A stretch of 64,000 bases of DNA from UBA1309 sp047605645 (GTDB lineage: Bacteria > Bacteroidota > Bacteroidia > Bacteroidales > Dysgonomonadaceae), in assembly GCA_047605645.1 (NCBI GenBank), contig JASGFJ010000011.1, positions 1 to 64,000 of the forward strand, in the 5' to 3' direction. Numbering within the stretch: position 1 is the stretch's first letter; each line of letters begins with the position of its first letter. Of this stretch, positions 54,347 to 63,782 are shown piece by piece. The translations under genes and the position numbers were made by a program. A model generated the notes under the pieces. It ran no database searches and was not told the DNA's origin. It saw nothing but the letters and a program-made list of their open reading frames with translations.

Positions 54347-56884
54347 ATGAACAGTTCGCTTATATATAAATTAATGATTGTGCTTGCATTTTTCTGTAAT
54401 ATTTTGCAGTTGAATGCAACACAACCATTTATATCGCCACACCCATCCAACGCGAGCATGACTCTCGTTGAGCCGGGAGTGACTCCGCTAATCCTGATAA
54501 ATTCGGATTTGGATGCCGGTATCAAACGAGCTGTTGAAAACTTACGGACTGACTTCGGAAAAGTCACAGGAGTCATCCCATCTCTTAGCGAACAAATTTC
54601 GGATACAAACAAACCGGTTGTGATTATCGGCACATTAGGCACGAATTCGCTCGTTGACAGACTGGTAAAAAACAAACAGATAAAAGAGTCTGTCCTAAAA
54701 GGAAAAAATGAAAAATACATCATTCAATATGTCTCTCAACCGGTTGAGGGCATTAAAGAAGCATTGGTGATCGCCGGAAGCGACAAGCGCGGAACAATCT
54801 ATGGAATCTACGAGTTATCGAAGCAACTTGGGGTTTCTCCATGGTACTATTGGGCAGATGTACCGGTGGTACATAAAGAGTGTATCTATTTTCAAAAAGG
54901 GGAATACAGCGATGGCGAACCGGCAGTCAGATTCAGAGGTATTTTTCTTAACGATGAAGCTCCGGCATTAACCAAATGGGCAAATGTCACTTTTGGAGGC
55001 TTCAATAGTAAATTTTATGAGAAAGTATTTGAATTACTCCTGCGTCTGAAGGCTAATTTTCTATGGCCTGCCATGTGGAATAACGCTTTTTATGACGATG
55101 ACCCACAAAATGGAATATTGGCAAACGAAATGGGAATAATCATGGGAACTTCCCACCATGAACCAATGGCTATGGCACAGCAGGATTGGCATCGATTTGT
55201 GAAACGCAACAATTTACAGAGCCTTTGGAATTACACTAAAAATACAGACGCTTTAAATCAGGCATGGAAATACGGAATTGAACGCAGCCGGAATTGGGAA
55301 AAAGTAATCACGCTGGGAATGCGTGGCGATGGCGACGAAGCCATGCAGGAAGGAACCAACATTGAGCTGTTGCAAAAAATTGTATCCGAACAACGGAAAA
55401 TTATCGAAAAAGTAACAGGTAAAAAAGCAGATCAAACTCCTCAGGTATGGGCTCTATACAAAGAAGTTCAGGATTATTATGATCATGGGATGCAAGTTCC
55501 GGATGATGTCACTCTGCTTTTTTGCGACGATAACTGGGGAAATGTCAGAAGACTTCCGGTGCCGGGCAGCAAACCGCGCAAAGGTGGATATGGCATGTAT
55601 TACCACTTTGATTATGTCGGTGCGCCTCGAAACTCGAAGTGGATCAATATAAGTCCGATACAGCGTGTCTGGGAACAAATGAATCTCAGCTATACCCACG
55701 GAGTGGATAAAATGTGGATTGTGAATGTCGGAGATTTAAAGCCAATGGAATATCCCATCAGTTTTTTTATGGATATGGCCTGGAATCCGGCACAGTTCAA
55801 TTCTCAAAACCTCTTAAAACATACGGAAGATTGGTGTGCCCAACAATTTGGAGAGCAATATGCTAAAAAATCGGCTCGCATCATTAATCTGTATTCAAAA
55901 TATAACCGAAGAATAACGCCGGAAATGTTGAGTGCCACAACTTACAGTTTGAAAAACTACAATGAGTTTGAGCGGGTAGTCAATGAGTACCGCAATCTAT
56001 CGGGCGAAGCTTTCCAATTGTATTATAGTATTCCACAGGTATATAAAGATGCTTTCGACCAATTGGTCTTGTTTCCCGTAAATGCATGTTCCAATTTGTA
56101 TGAAATGTATTTTGCTGTGGCTAAAAACAAATATTATGCGGAAAAGAATGACACGCTGGCCAATTTCTGGGCGGACAAAGCAAGAGAATGCTTTCTCCGT
56201 GATTCTGTATTTACCGACCATTACAATAAAACGATTTCCGGCGGAAAATGGAATCACATGATGGATCAGATACGAATTGGTTACAGCAGTTGGCAAGAGC
56301 CCGCAAAAAGCATCATGCCGGCGGTAACTTACATCCATACGCAAAAAGAGACAAGAGGTAAAAAAGTATTTCAGGAAAAAGATGGCTATGTATCTATGGA
56401 GGCGGAGAATTTCAGTAATGTCAACAACTCCGGGAACATGCACTGGGAGATTATTCCCGATTTAGGAAAAAACAAATCGGCTATTTCCACTTTTCCGCAA
56501 AACGCGTACCCTGAAAATTCAGACCAAGTTTATGTGGAATACGATATTGACTTTAAATCTGCCGGCAATTTTGATGTCGCGGTTTGGCTCTCTCCGACTT
56601 TAAATTTCAATCAGAATAAAGGTTTAAGATATCAGATTTCGTTTGATAACAATAGTCCCCAGACGGTAAATTTCAATGGACGATACCGGGGAGAACTAGG
56701 CAAATGGCAGGCAGAGCAAATAATCAAATCGATAACGAACCATCTGATTGAAAAACCGGGCAGACATACACTTCGGTTTCGGGTGTTAGATCCGGGTATC
56801 GTTCTTCAAAAGATTATAATTAATACCGGCGGACTGAAACCAAGTTGGCTGGGTCCTCAGGAAAGTCCTATGACAGAAAAATAG
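54347..56884 (+). CDS. GH115 xylan alpha-1,2-glucuronidase
   Basis: An 845-residue GH115 enzyme with a signal peptide (about residues 1-24). It shows the family segments GTIYGIYELSKQLGVSPWYYW, FRGIFLNDEAPALTKW, LRLKANFLWPAMWNNAF, MGTSHHEPM, LGMRGDGDEAM and VPDDVTLLFCDDNWGN. It removes glucuronic or 4-O-methylglucuronic acid from xylan, including internal positions. The C-terminal part (from about 680) is a beta-sandwich typical of the family. It is the dedicated side-chain remover for glucuronoxylan in this operon. Confidence 0.94.
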   Translation: MNSSLIYKLMIVLAFFCNILQLNATQPFISPHPSNASMTLVEPGVTPLILINSDLDAGIKRAVENLRTDFGKVTGVIPSLSEQISDTNKPVVIIGTLGTNSLVDRLVKNKQIKESVLKGKNEKYIIQYVSQPVEGIKEALVIAGSDKRGTIYGIYELSKQLGVSPWYYWADVPVVHKECIYFQKGEYSDGEPAVRFRGIFLNDEAPALTKWANVTFGGFNSKFYEKVFELLLRLKANFLWPAMWNNAFYDDDPQNGILANEMGIIMGTSHHEPMAMAQQDWHRFVKRNNLQSLWNYTKNTDALNQAWKYGIERSRNWEKVITLGMRGDGDEAMQEGTNIELLQKIVSEQRKIIEKVTGKKADQTPQVWALYKEVQDYYDHGMQVPDDVTLLFCDDNWGNVRRLPVPGSKPRKGGYGMYYHFDYVGAPRNSKWINISPIQRVWEQMNLSYTHGVDKMWIVNVGDLKPMEYPISFFMDMAWNPAQFNSQNLLKHTEDWCAQQFGEQYAKKSARIINLYSKYNRRITPEMLSATTYSLKNYNEFERVVNEYRNLSGEAFQLYYSIPQVYKDAFDQLVLFPVNACSNLYEMYFAVAKNKYYAEKNDTLANFWADKARECFLRDSVFTDHYNKTISGGKWNHMMDQIRIGYSSWQEPAKSIMPAVTYIHTQKETRGKKVFQEKDGYVSMEAENFSNVNNSGNMHWEIIPDLGKNKSAISTFPQNAYPENSDQVYVEYDIDFKSAGNFDVAVWLSPTLNFNQNKGLRYQISFDNNSPQTVNFNGRYRGELGKWQAEQIIKSITNHLIEKPGRHTLRFRVLDPGIVLQKIIINTGGLKPSWLGPQESPMTEK

Positions 56885-56922
56885 CAAGAAAAAGAAATTG
56901 TAAATCAATCAAATAAAAAACT

Positions 56923-58401
56923 ATGGAATCTAATACGGAAAAAATATCGTTTCTTGAAAAAGCCGGATACAGTTTGGGGGATTTGGCTGCAAACCTGGTA
57001 TTCCAAACTCTTATCACTTATTTGGCATATTTCTATACCGATATTTACGGGCTAAAAAATACGGATGCTTCTATCATTATGCTTGCTGTCGGTCTGGTAG
57101 CCGCATTTCTGTTCAATCCGATTATCGGCGCATTAGCTGACCGAACAAATTCCCATTGGGGTAAATTCCGTCCATGGATTTTATTCACAGCTGTTCCTTT
57201 AGGAGTTGTCGCTTTTTTAGCATTCTCTACTCCTGATTTTTCATATAAAGGGAAACTTATTTATGCCGCAGTCACCTATACCTTACTGCTTCTGCTCTAT
57301 GCCTCAAGCAATTTACCTTACTCGGCCTTAAGTGGTGTCATTACGGGAAATATGGGAGAACGCAACAGCATCTCTTCCTATCGTTTTGTAGCCGTCATGT
57401 TTGCTCAGTTTTTCGTACAGGTGTTTATGCTGCCTATCATCGAATATGCAGGAGGAGGAGATAAAGCACTGGGTATCGAGATTGTGATGTCATGGCTGGC
57501 CATAGTAGGAACAATCATGCTGCTGATCACTTTTTTAACGACAAAAGAGAGAATTGTTCCGAATCCGGAGCAAAAGACCTCACTAAAAGATGATTTGTCC
57601 GATTTGTCGAAAAACAGACCTTGGCTAATCATGCTTGTACTCACTATTCTGGTATTTATTTCCTTGTCAATGAAAGGAGGATCGTACGTCTATTATTTCA
57701 ATAATTTTGTAGATAAAAACGCTCTCTCACAATTTATTAGTCCGATAACCTCAGTGCTTTCATCCGCTGGAATTAATTTTTTTGGTTCGGATGCTGTTTC
57801 CGCCGGTTTCGGGTTGTTCAACGCCGGAGGAATCATTTTTATGATAATAGGAATTTCTTGTTCAAAAAAACTAGCTGACAAATATGGAAAAAGAGATGTT
57901 TATAAATATGGCCTGCTGGTCGCTACTCTATTCGTTGCCGCATTCGTTTTTTTCCAGCCTACTGACATTGTCTGGATGTTTGCATCTCAAATTCTTCACG
58001 GATTTACTTATGGAATCACTATCCCTATTCTATGGGCTATGATTGCTGATGTAGCTGATTTCTCAGAATGGAAAACGATGCATCGGGCTACGGCAATTAT
58101 TTTCTCTGCGATGATGGTTGGGTTGAAAGCCGGTTTATCCATCGGAGGAGCCTTGCTTACCTGGATTTTGAGTCTCTATGGATACATCCCTGTAAAAGAC
58201 GGAAATGCCGGTCATGCCATAGTACAACCGGAAACAGTGGCTCAAGGTGCAAAAATGTTAGTCAGCATTTTTCCATCCATTCCTTTTTTGCTCGGAGTTG
58301 TACTTCTGTTTTTTTATGTAATTGATAAGAAGATGGAAGTCAATATTCAGACAGATCTGGAAAAGAGAAGAAGCAATAACGTTGAAAAACAGAATATATA
58401 A
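56923..58401 (+). CDS. GPH-family (MFS) sodium:oligosaccharide symporter
   Basis: A 492-residue, 12-helix transporter of the glycoside-pentoside-hexuronide family. The N-terminus (EKAGYSLGDLAANLVFQT), the loop GALADRTNSHWGKFRPW and NLPYSALSGVIT are typical. Relatives such as XynT/XylP import xylosides with Na+ or H+. Placed between GH115 and GH10 and followed by a cytoplasmic GH43, it most likely imports xylobiose or short xylooligosaccharides across the inner membrane. Confidence 0.93.
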   Translation: MESNTEKISFLEKAGYSLGDLAANLVFQTLITYLAYFYTDIYGLKNTDASIIMLAVGLVAAFLFNPIIGALADRTNSHWGKFRPWILFTAVPLGVVAFLAFSTPDFSYKGKLIYAAVTYTLLLLLYASSNLPYSALSGVITGNMGERNSISSYRFVAVMFAQFFVQVFMLPIIEYAGGGDKALGIEIVMSWLAIVGTIMLLITFLTTKERIVPNPEQKTSLKDDLSDLSKNRPWLIMLVLTILVFISLSMKGGSYVYYFNNFVDKNALSQFISPITSVLSSAGINFFGSDAVSAGFGLFNAGGIIFMIIGISCSKKLADKYGKRDVYKYGLLVATLFVAAFVFFQPTDIVWMFASQILHGFTYGITIPILWAMIADVADFSEWKTMHRATAIIFSAMMVGLKAGLSIGGALLTWILSLYGYIPVKDGNAGHAIVQPETVAQGAKMLVSIFPSIPFLLGVVLLFFYVIDKKMEVNIQTDLEKRRSNNVEKQNI

Positions 58402-58413
58402 CAAATTTAGAAT

Positions 58414-59547
58414 ATGAATAAATTTTTAAACTTAGCTATTTCCGGATGTATCACAGCTATATTTTCTCTTTCTTGCTGTGCAAAACAGGAAATGGAACCG
58501 ACATTAAAAGATGCTTTTACCGGCAAATTCTACATCGGTACGGCATTGAACAGAGAGCAATATCTAGGTATTGACAAGAAAAGTGATAAAATCATACAAT
58601 CGCAATTCAATGCAATTGTAGCCGAGAATTGTATGAAAAGTGAGAGAATTCAACCCAATGAAGGGAAATTCTTTTTTGATGATGCAGACAAATTTGTTGC
58701 ATTTGGAGAGAAACACAAGATGTTCATCACCGGACATACGTTGATTTGGCATTCACAGGTTCCTTCCTGGTTTTTTGTGGATAAAAACGGGAAAGAGGTA
58801 TCTCGAGAATTATTGATAGAGAGAATGAGAAACCACATACATACTGTGGTAGGACGTTATAAAGGGAGAATAAAAGGCTGGGATGTTGTGAATGAAGCCA
58901 TAGAAGATAATGGTTCATTCCGTAAAAGCAAGTTCTATCAAATCATCGGGGAAGACTTCATTAAGCTAGCTTTTCAATTTGCACATGAGGCAGATCCGAA
59001 GGCAGAACTTTATTATAACGATTACTCGATGTTTCTTCCCGGAAAACGAGAAGGAGTGATCCGCATGGTCAAATCGTTGCAGCAACAAGGAGTAAAAATT
59101 GATGGAATTGGCATGCAGGGACATTTGGGTATGGATTACCCGGCTCTGGAAGAAGAGGAAAAAAGCATTGTCGAATTTGGAAATTTAGGAGTAAAAGTAA
59201 TGATTACAGAACTCGACCTAAGCATATTACCAACTCCGAGAGGTAACAGAGGAGCGAATATTGCCGATATGGCAGCTTATGAAGAACAAATGAATCCGTA
59301 TAAAAAAGGGGTTCCGACAAACGTTGAATCGGAATGGCAGCAACGCTATCTGGATTTCTTCAAATTATTTTTGAAGCACAAAGACGTGATTACCCGTGTT
59401 ACATTGTGGGGAGTCAGTGACAGAGATTCCTGGAAAAACAATTTTCCGGTGAGAGGCCGTACCGATTATCCGCTTTTGTTTGATCGGAATTTTCAGGCAA
59501 AACCGATAGTCCGGATGATTATTGATGAAGCGAAACGTACAAATTGA
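58414..59547 (+). CDS. GH10 endo-1,4-beta-xylanase lipoprotein
   Basis: A 377-residue xylanase, a single GH10 barrel with a lipobox signal (IFSLSCCAK), so it is membrane-anchored. The acid/base is Glu161 (GWDVVNEA) and the nucleophile Glu266 (VMITELDLS). HTLIWHSQVPSW binds sugar at the glycone subsites. It cuts the xylan backbone. No carbohydrate-binding module is present. It starts 13 bp after the transporter gene. Confidence 0.96.
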   Translation: MNKFLNLAISGCITAIFSLSCCAKQEMEPTLKDAFTGKFYIGTALNREQYLGIDKKSDKIIQSQFNAIVAENCMKSERIQPNEGKFFFDDADKFVAFGEKHKMFITGHTLIWHSQVPSWFFVDKNGKEVSRELLIERMRNHIHTVVGRYKGRIKGWDVVNEAIEDNGSFRKSKFYQIIGEDFIKLAFQFAHEADPKAELYYNDYSMFLPGKREGVIRMVKSLQQQGVKIDGIGMQGHLGMDYPALEEEEKSIVEFGNLGVKVMITELDLSILPTPRGNRGANIADMAAYEEQMNPYKKGVPTNVESEWQQRYLDFFKLFLKHKDVITRVTLWGVSDRDSWKNNFPVRGRTDYPLLFDRNFQAKPIVRMIIDEAKRTN

Positions 59548-59578
59548 ATATGACAAACCAAATAACGATAAAACAAAA

Positions 59579-60550
59579 ATGAAGACACCAAGATACTTAG
59601 TTCCCGGCGATTACATGGCAGATCCTGCAGTGCATGTTTTTAATGGAAGACTCTATATTTACCCATCTCACGATAGAGAAAGCGGTATTGAAGAAAATGA
59701 CAATGGCGATCATTTCGACATGAAAGATTATCATGTTTTTTCGACTGATGACATTGAAAATGGACAGATAGTCGATCACGGGGTTGCACTCGATGTAAAA
59801 GATATTGCCTGGGCCGGTCGACAACTTTGGGATTGCGATATTGCTTTCAAAGACGGTAAATATTACCTCTATTTCCCATTAAAAGATAAAAATGATATCT
59901 TTCGAATCGGAGTTGCAATAAGCGACAAACCGGAAGGACCGTTTATTCCTCAAAAAAATCCGATAAAAGGAAGTTACAGCATCGACCCGGCTATTCTCGA
60001 CGATGGTAATGGTTCTTACTATATGTATTTTGGAGGATTATGGGGCGGACAGCTGCAACGCTACAAAGACAATAAGGCTTTGGAATGTGCACACCTTCCG
60101 GAAGGGGACGAACCGGCACTTCCATCGAAAATAGTAAAACTAAGCGACAATATGCTTGATTTTGCCGAAGAACCGAAAGATATTCTTATTCTTGATGAAA
60201 ACGGGCAACCCTTGAAAGCCGGAGATGCGGAACGACGTTTTTTTGAAGCCTCTTGGGTACATAAATATCAGGGTAAATATTATTTCTCATACTCCACGGG
60301 AGATTCCCACTTACTTTGCTATGCGATAGGAGACAATCCGTATGGACCGTTTACTTATCAGGGGGTTATTCTGACTCCCGTTGTCGGATGGACCACACAT
60401 CACGCAATTGCCGAGTTCAAGGGGAAATGGTATCTGTTTCACCACGACTGCGTTCCTTCGGGTGGACAGACATGGCTACGCAGCTTAAAGGTAGTCGAAC
60501 TGGAATATGATGAATCAGGGAAGATAAAACCGATAAACGGAAAACAGTAG
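59579..60550 (+). CDS. Cytoplasmic GH43 beta-xylosidase
   Basis: A GH43 enzyme of 323 residues from the ATG at 59579. Catalytic residues are Asp15 (YMADPAVH), Asp136 (SYSIDPAILD) and Glu223 (FFEASWVH). There is no signal peptide and no accessory domain, as in GH43 subfamily 1 beta-xylosidases. The frame can be opened 19 codons earlier inside the end of the xylanase gene, but MKTPRYLVPGDYMADP is the usual start. Following the symporter, it probably hydrolyses imported xylooligosaccharides to xylose. Confidence 0.92.
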   Translation: MKTPRYLVPGDYMADPAVHVFNGRLYIYPSHDRESGIEENDNGDHFDMKDYHVFSTDDIENGQIVDHGVALDVKDIAWAGRQLWDCDIAFKDGKYYLYFPLKDKNDIFRIGVAISDKPEGPFIPQKNPIKGSYSIDPAILDDGNGSYYMYFGGLWGGQLQRYKDNKALECAHLPEGDEPALPSKIVKLSDNMLDFAEEPKDILILDENGQPLKAGDAERRFFEASWVHKYQGKYYFSYSTGDSHLLCYAIGDNPYGPFTYQGVILTPVVGWTTHHAIAEFKGKWYLFHHDCVPSGGQTWLRSLKVVELEYDESGKIKPINGKQ

Positions 60551-60756
60551 ATTGATTGGTAGATATCTCCGGAAACGTATCTCCGAGAAGGTTGTAGAAT
60601 ATCGCATGCAATGTTTTCAGAGAAAAGTTTCCGGGGAAATTATCTTTAAATGTTTTGACTGAAAAACAAATTCTTTCCTCTATCACAGTGCTTGCATATC
60701 CATCATGGCACTATTACAGAACAGACGAACTGTTATTATTGAAACCTATTCTTAGA
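60551..60756 (+). other. Structured intergenic segment
   Basis: An 11-nt arm TCTCCGGAAAC (60566-60576) can pair with GTTTCCGGGGA (60627-60637), one G-U pair, around a 50-nt loop. No T run follows. It separates the cytoplasmic GH43 from the esterase genes. Confidence 0.35.
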
Positions 60757-61992
60757 ATGAAAAATACGATAAAAACAAAGTATACTTTTCTATATGCTGC
60801 ATTGATAGTTATTTCTATCTTTTCCTCTTTGCAGGTTTCGGCTCAAATCGGACTCAAGTCCAAAATATGGACAGGTACCTGGGCTACAGCTCCTCAACGG
60901 GTTGAGCCAAACAATATGCCTCCCGACCCGGGTCTTACGAATAACACTTTACGCCAAATAGTAAGAGTATCCATTGGAGGAAATGTCATCAGAGTCCGGC
61001 TGTCCAATCTTTTCGGAGAGAAACCCTCAGAACTGAAAATGGTTGCTGTGGCTTTATCCAAAGGAGGAAGTCTTATCGATGAGTCCAAACAAAAACTTTT
61101 GACATTCCAGGGTAAACATGAGATCACATTGCAACCGGGTCAGGAAATTCTATCCGATGCTCTTAAATTTAGGCTTGATGCCGGAATGCATCTGGCCATT
61201 ACGATTGCATTTGGCAACGTCTCCCCATCTCTTACCGGACATCCGGGTTCCCGCACCACCTCTTATATTTTAACGGGGAACAAGGTGCTTTCCGCACATA
61301 CGGAAGAAGCTGTAACTACAGACCACTGGTATATTATCAATGGCATTGAAGTCCTAACTCAGACCTCGTCAAGCAGTATTGCCATACTCGGAAACTCGAT
61401 CACCGACGGACGAGGTTCAGGAACAAATATGCAAAACCGTTGGACAGATGTACTATCCGAAAGATTACTAAAAAATAAAAAAACTCGCCACATAGGTGTC
61501 CTTAACTTGGGAATCGGAGGCAATTGCGTGTTACAAGGAGGATTAGGGCCTTGTGCTGTGAATCGCTTCGATCGTGACATTCTGGGGCAGAGCAACGTGA
61601 AGTGGATAATTATTCTCGAAGGAATAAATGACATAGGTGCTATACAAACGGCAGAAAGAGCTACCGAGACAGCTCAAAAGCTGATAGGTGCATACACAAA
61701 CATGATAGATAAGGCCCACAAAAAAGGACTCAAAGTCTTTGGAGCTACGATTCTGCCATTCGCCCGTTCATTCTATGATAAAGACTTCAGACAGCATGCC
61801 AGAGATATCGTCAATGAATGGATTCGTCACAGCAATCACTTTGACGGAGTTATAGATTTCGACAAAATCATGCGAAATCCGGAAAACCCCGACACAATAT
61901 TGCCGGACATGCACGACAATGATTTTCTGCACCCGAATCAGGCTGGCTACAGAAAAATGGGAAATGCTATCGATCTGCATCTTTTTGATTAA
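60757..61992 (+). CDS. Exported SGNH/GDSL-family esterase
   Basis: From the ATG at 60757 this is a 411-residue protein with a signal peptide ending in LQVSAQ. An N-terminal beta domain (about 25-180) precedes an SGNH hydrolase. Block I is AILGNSITDG (nucleophile Ser), block II has NLGIGGN, block III EGINDIG, and block V has DFLHPNQAGY (catalytic Asp/His). The frame extends 34 codons upstream, but the signal peptide fixes the start. In this operon it is probably an acetyl-xylan esterase; the acyl group is inferred from context. Confidence 0.9.
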   Translation: MKNTIKTKYTFLYAALIVISIFSSLQVSAQIGLKSKIWTGTWATAPQRVEPNNMPPDPGLTNNTLRQIVRVSIGGNVIRVRLSNLFGEKPSELKMVAVALSKGGSLIDESKQKLLTFQGKHEITLQPGQEILSDALKFRLDAGMHLAITIAFGNVSPSLTGHPGSRTTSYILTGNKVLSAHTEEAVTTDHWYIINGIEVLTQTSSSSIAILGNSITDGRGSGTNMQNRWTDVLSERLLKNKKTRHIGVLNLGIGGNCVLQGGLGPCAVNRFDRDILGQSNVKWIIILEGINDIGAIQTAERATETAQKLIGAYTNMIDKAHKKGLKVFGATILPFARSFYDKDFRQHARDIVNEWIRHSNHFDGVIDFDKIMRNPENPDTILPDMHDNDFLHPNQAGYRKMGNAIDLHLFD

Positions 61993-62043
61993 AACACATG
62001 AATTTATGATTTTCAAAATTTAATAGTATTAAAAGTATATACG

Positions 62044-62880
62044 ATGAAAACTTTTCTAAAATTATTTCTATTTGTTAGTTTATTTTTAATGAGTGGAAAG
62101 GCAATGTGCCAAGACAAAAACTTCTACATATTCCTTTGTTTCGGCCAATCAAACATGGAAGGAAATGCCAAATTCCAACCGCAGGATACAGTCGGAGTAG
62201 ATCCACGCTTCAAGGTATTATCCACCTTGGATTGTCCTGAATTGGGACGTATTAAAGGACATTGGTATACAGCGGTTCCTCCTTTATGTCGCTGCGGAAC
62301 AGGTCTGACTCCGGCTGATTATTTCGGCCGTACGATGCTCGCAAAACTACCCAAAAAGGTAAAAATAGGAATAATAAATGTATCAATAGGTGGATGCAAA
62401 ATTGAACTTTTCGATAAAGACAACTACACATCTTATACAGCAACAGCTCCCGACTGGATGAAAAATATGATTAAGGATTACAATGGAGATCCTTACGGAC
62501 GCCTTGTTGAAATGGCTAAAATAGCACAACAATATGGCGTCGTGAAAGGGATATTGCTTCATCAGGGAGAATCTAACACGGGAGATTCGACATGGACAAA
62601 AAAAGTAAAACTTGTGTATGATAATCTGATAACTGATTTAAAATTAAATCCCAAAAAGACACCTCTTCTTGCAGGGCAACTGTTGTCGGCTGAGCAAGGA
62701 GGCAAGTGTGCCAGCATGAATTCAATCATTGCCACTCTCCCCCAGGTGATTCCCAACTCATACATCATTTCATCTGCAGGTTGCACTGGTGTGGCCGACG
62801 GATTACATTTTACGGCTGAAGGCTATCGATTGCTGGGGAAAAGATACGGAGAAAAAATGCTTTCGCTTTTAGGCTATTGA
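62044..62880 (+). CDS. CE6/SASA-type carbohydrate acetylesterase
   Basis: A 278-residue exported SGNH-type esterase with a signal peptide ending in GKAMCQ. The nucleophile Ser is in CFGQSNMEGNA, the oxyanion Gly/Asn region in NVSIGGCKIE, HQGESNTGD is the typical sialate-O-acetylesterase/CE6 block, and VADGLHFTAEGYRLLG holds the Asp/His pair. CE6 members deacetylate xylan, and the gene lies 51 bp after the GDSL esterase, so the two probably act on different acetyl positions. Confidence 0.88.
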   Translation: MKTFLKLFLFVSLFLMSGKAMCQDKNFYIFLCFGQSNMEGNAKFQPQDTVGVDPRFKVLSTLDCPELGRIKGHWYTAVPPLCRCGTGLTPADYFGRTMLAKLPKKVKIGIINVSIGGCKIELFDKDNYTSYTATAPDWMKNMIKDYNGDPYGRLVEMAKIAQQYGVVKGILLHQGESNTGDSTWTKKVKLVYDNLITDLKLNPKKTPLLAGQLLSAEQGGKCASMNSIIATLPQVIPNSYIISSAGCTGVADGLHFTAEGYRLLGKRYGEKMLSLLGY

Positions 62881-63077
62881 AAATAAGAGGTAAATCCGCA
62901 TTACAACAGCTTCGCGTGTTCGCCGACCAATAAATCAGTATTCACTCTTTCTTTTTAATACATGAAAAAATAATCAATAGATGGGACTGAACCTGACTTC
63001 TTTAGATATTCTAAATGCTTAGAATTAATAAAAATCGAGTAAGTCCCATATATCCAAACAAAAACCAAATTAATCCT

Positions 63078-63713
63078 ATGAAAAAAATTGTAATTATATC
63101 TTTCTGGATAATGGCTTTTTCAGCCTTTTCTCAACAGAGTAGGAATGCTTTTCTTTTCAAAGATCTGCAACCTGCAACGGTACATTTTTCGAATGGACAA
63201 ACCTCAAAAGAGAAAGTTAATTTCAATATGGTCGACAATCAGGTTTATTTCTTAGACAAAAACGATTCTCAAGTCAAAGTTATAAACCAGACCATCCTTA
63301 TTGATTCAATTAACACCGAACAACGTACATTCCTTTATGACGCGAAAAACGGTATTCGGGAAATTGTCAGCCACACACCACTTATTTACGTTCAATATAT
63401 TCCAAAGCAAAAAATCGGAGCATCTCAGGCTGCATATGGAGGAACCAGCGAAACATCCTCTGTATCCACCTATTCTCAATTTAGGACGGATGGAGTAAAA
63501 ATATTGCAAGATTTGAATTTTGATATTACAAAATACGAAACCATGTTTTGGATTATCAATCAGGGGAAAGAAAAAAAGTTCTCAGGGTTGAAAGAGTTAA
63601 TTAAAATTTTCCCAAACAAAGGACAAGCACTGAAAGAATACAACTCCGAAAAGCATATCAACTTCAAGAATATTGCCGAAGTAGTTGCCGCATGTGAGTT
63701 TGCAAGCAAATAG
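63078..63713 (+). CDS. Secreted protein of unknown function
   Basis: From the ATG at 63078 the protein has 211 residues and a signal peptide (MKKIVIISFWIMAFSAFSQQ). I do not recognise it. The mature part is mostly beta-like with a Ser/Thr/Gly-rich middle (GGTSETSSVSTYS). The frame can be opened 21 codons earlier, but that part is atypical. It lies between the CE6-like and CE1-like esterase genes on the same strand, yet nothing in it suggests carbohydrate binding; it may be a passenger. Confidence 0.65.
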   Translation: MKKIVIISFWIMAFSAFSQQSRNAFLFKDLQPATVHFSNGQTSKEKVNFNMVDNQVYFLDKNDSQVKVINQTILIDSINTEQRTFLYDAKNGIREIVSHTPLIYVQYIPKQKIGASQAAYGGTSETSSVSTYSQFRTDGVKILQDLNFDITKYETMFWIINQGKEKKFSGLKELIKIFPNKGQALKEYNSEKHINFKNIAEVVAACEFASK

Positions 63714-63782
63714 CGGCAACTTTATCACATACAATACGAATATTCTATTGAAAAAATATTCATTTTGAAATAATTAATCATC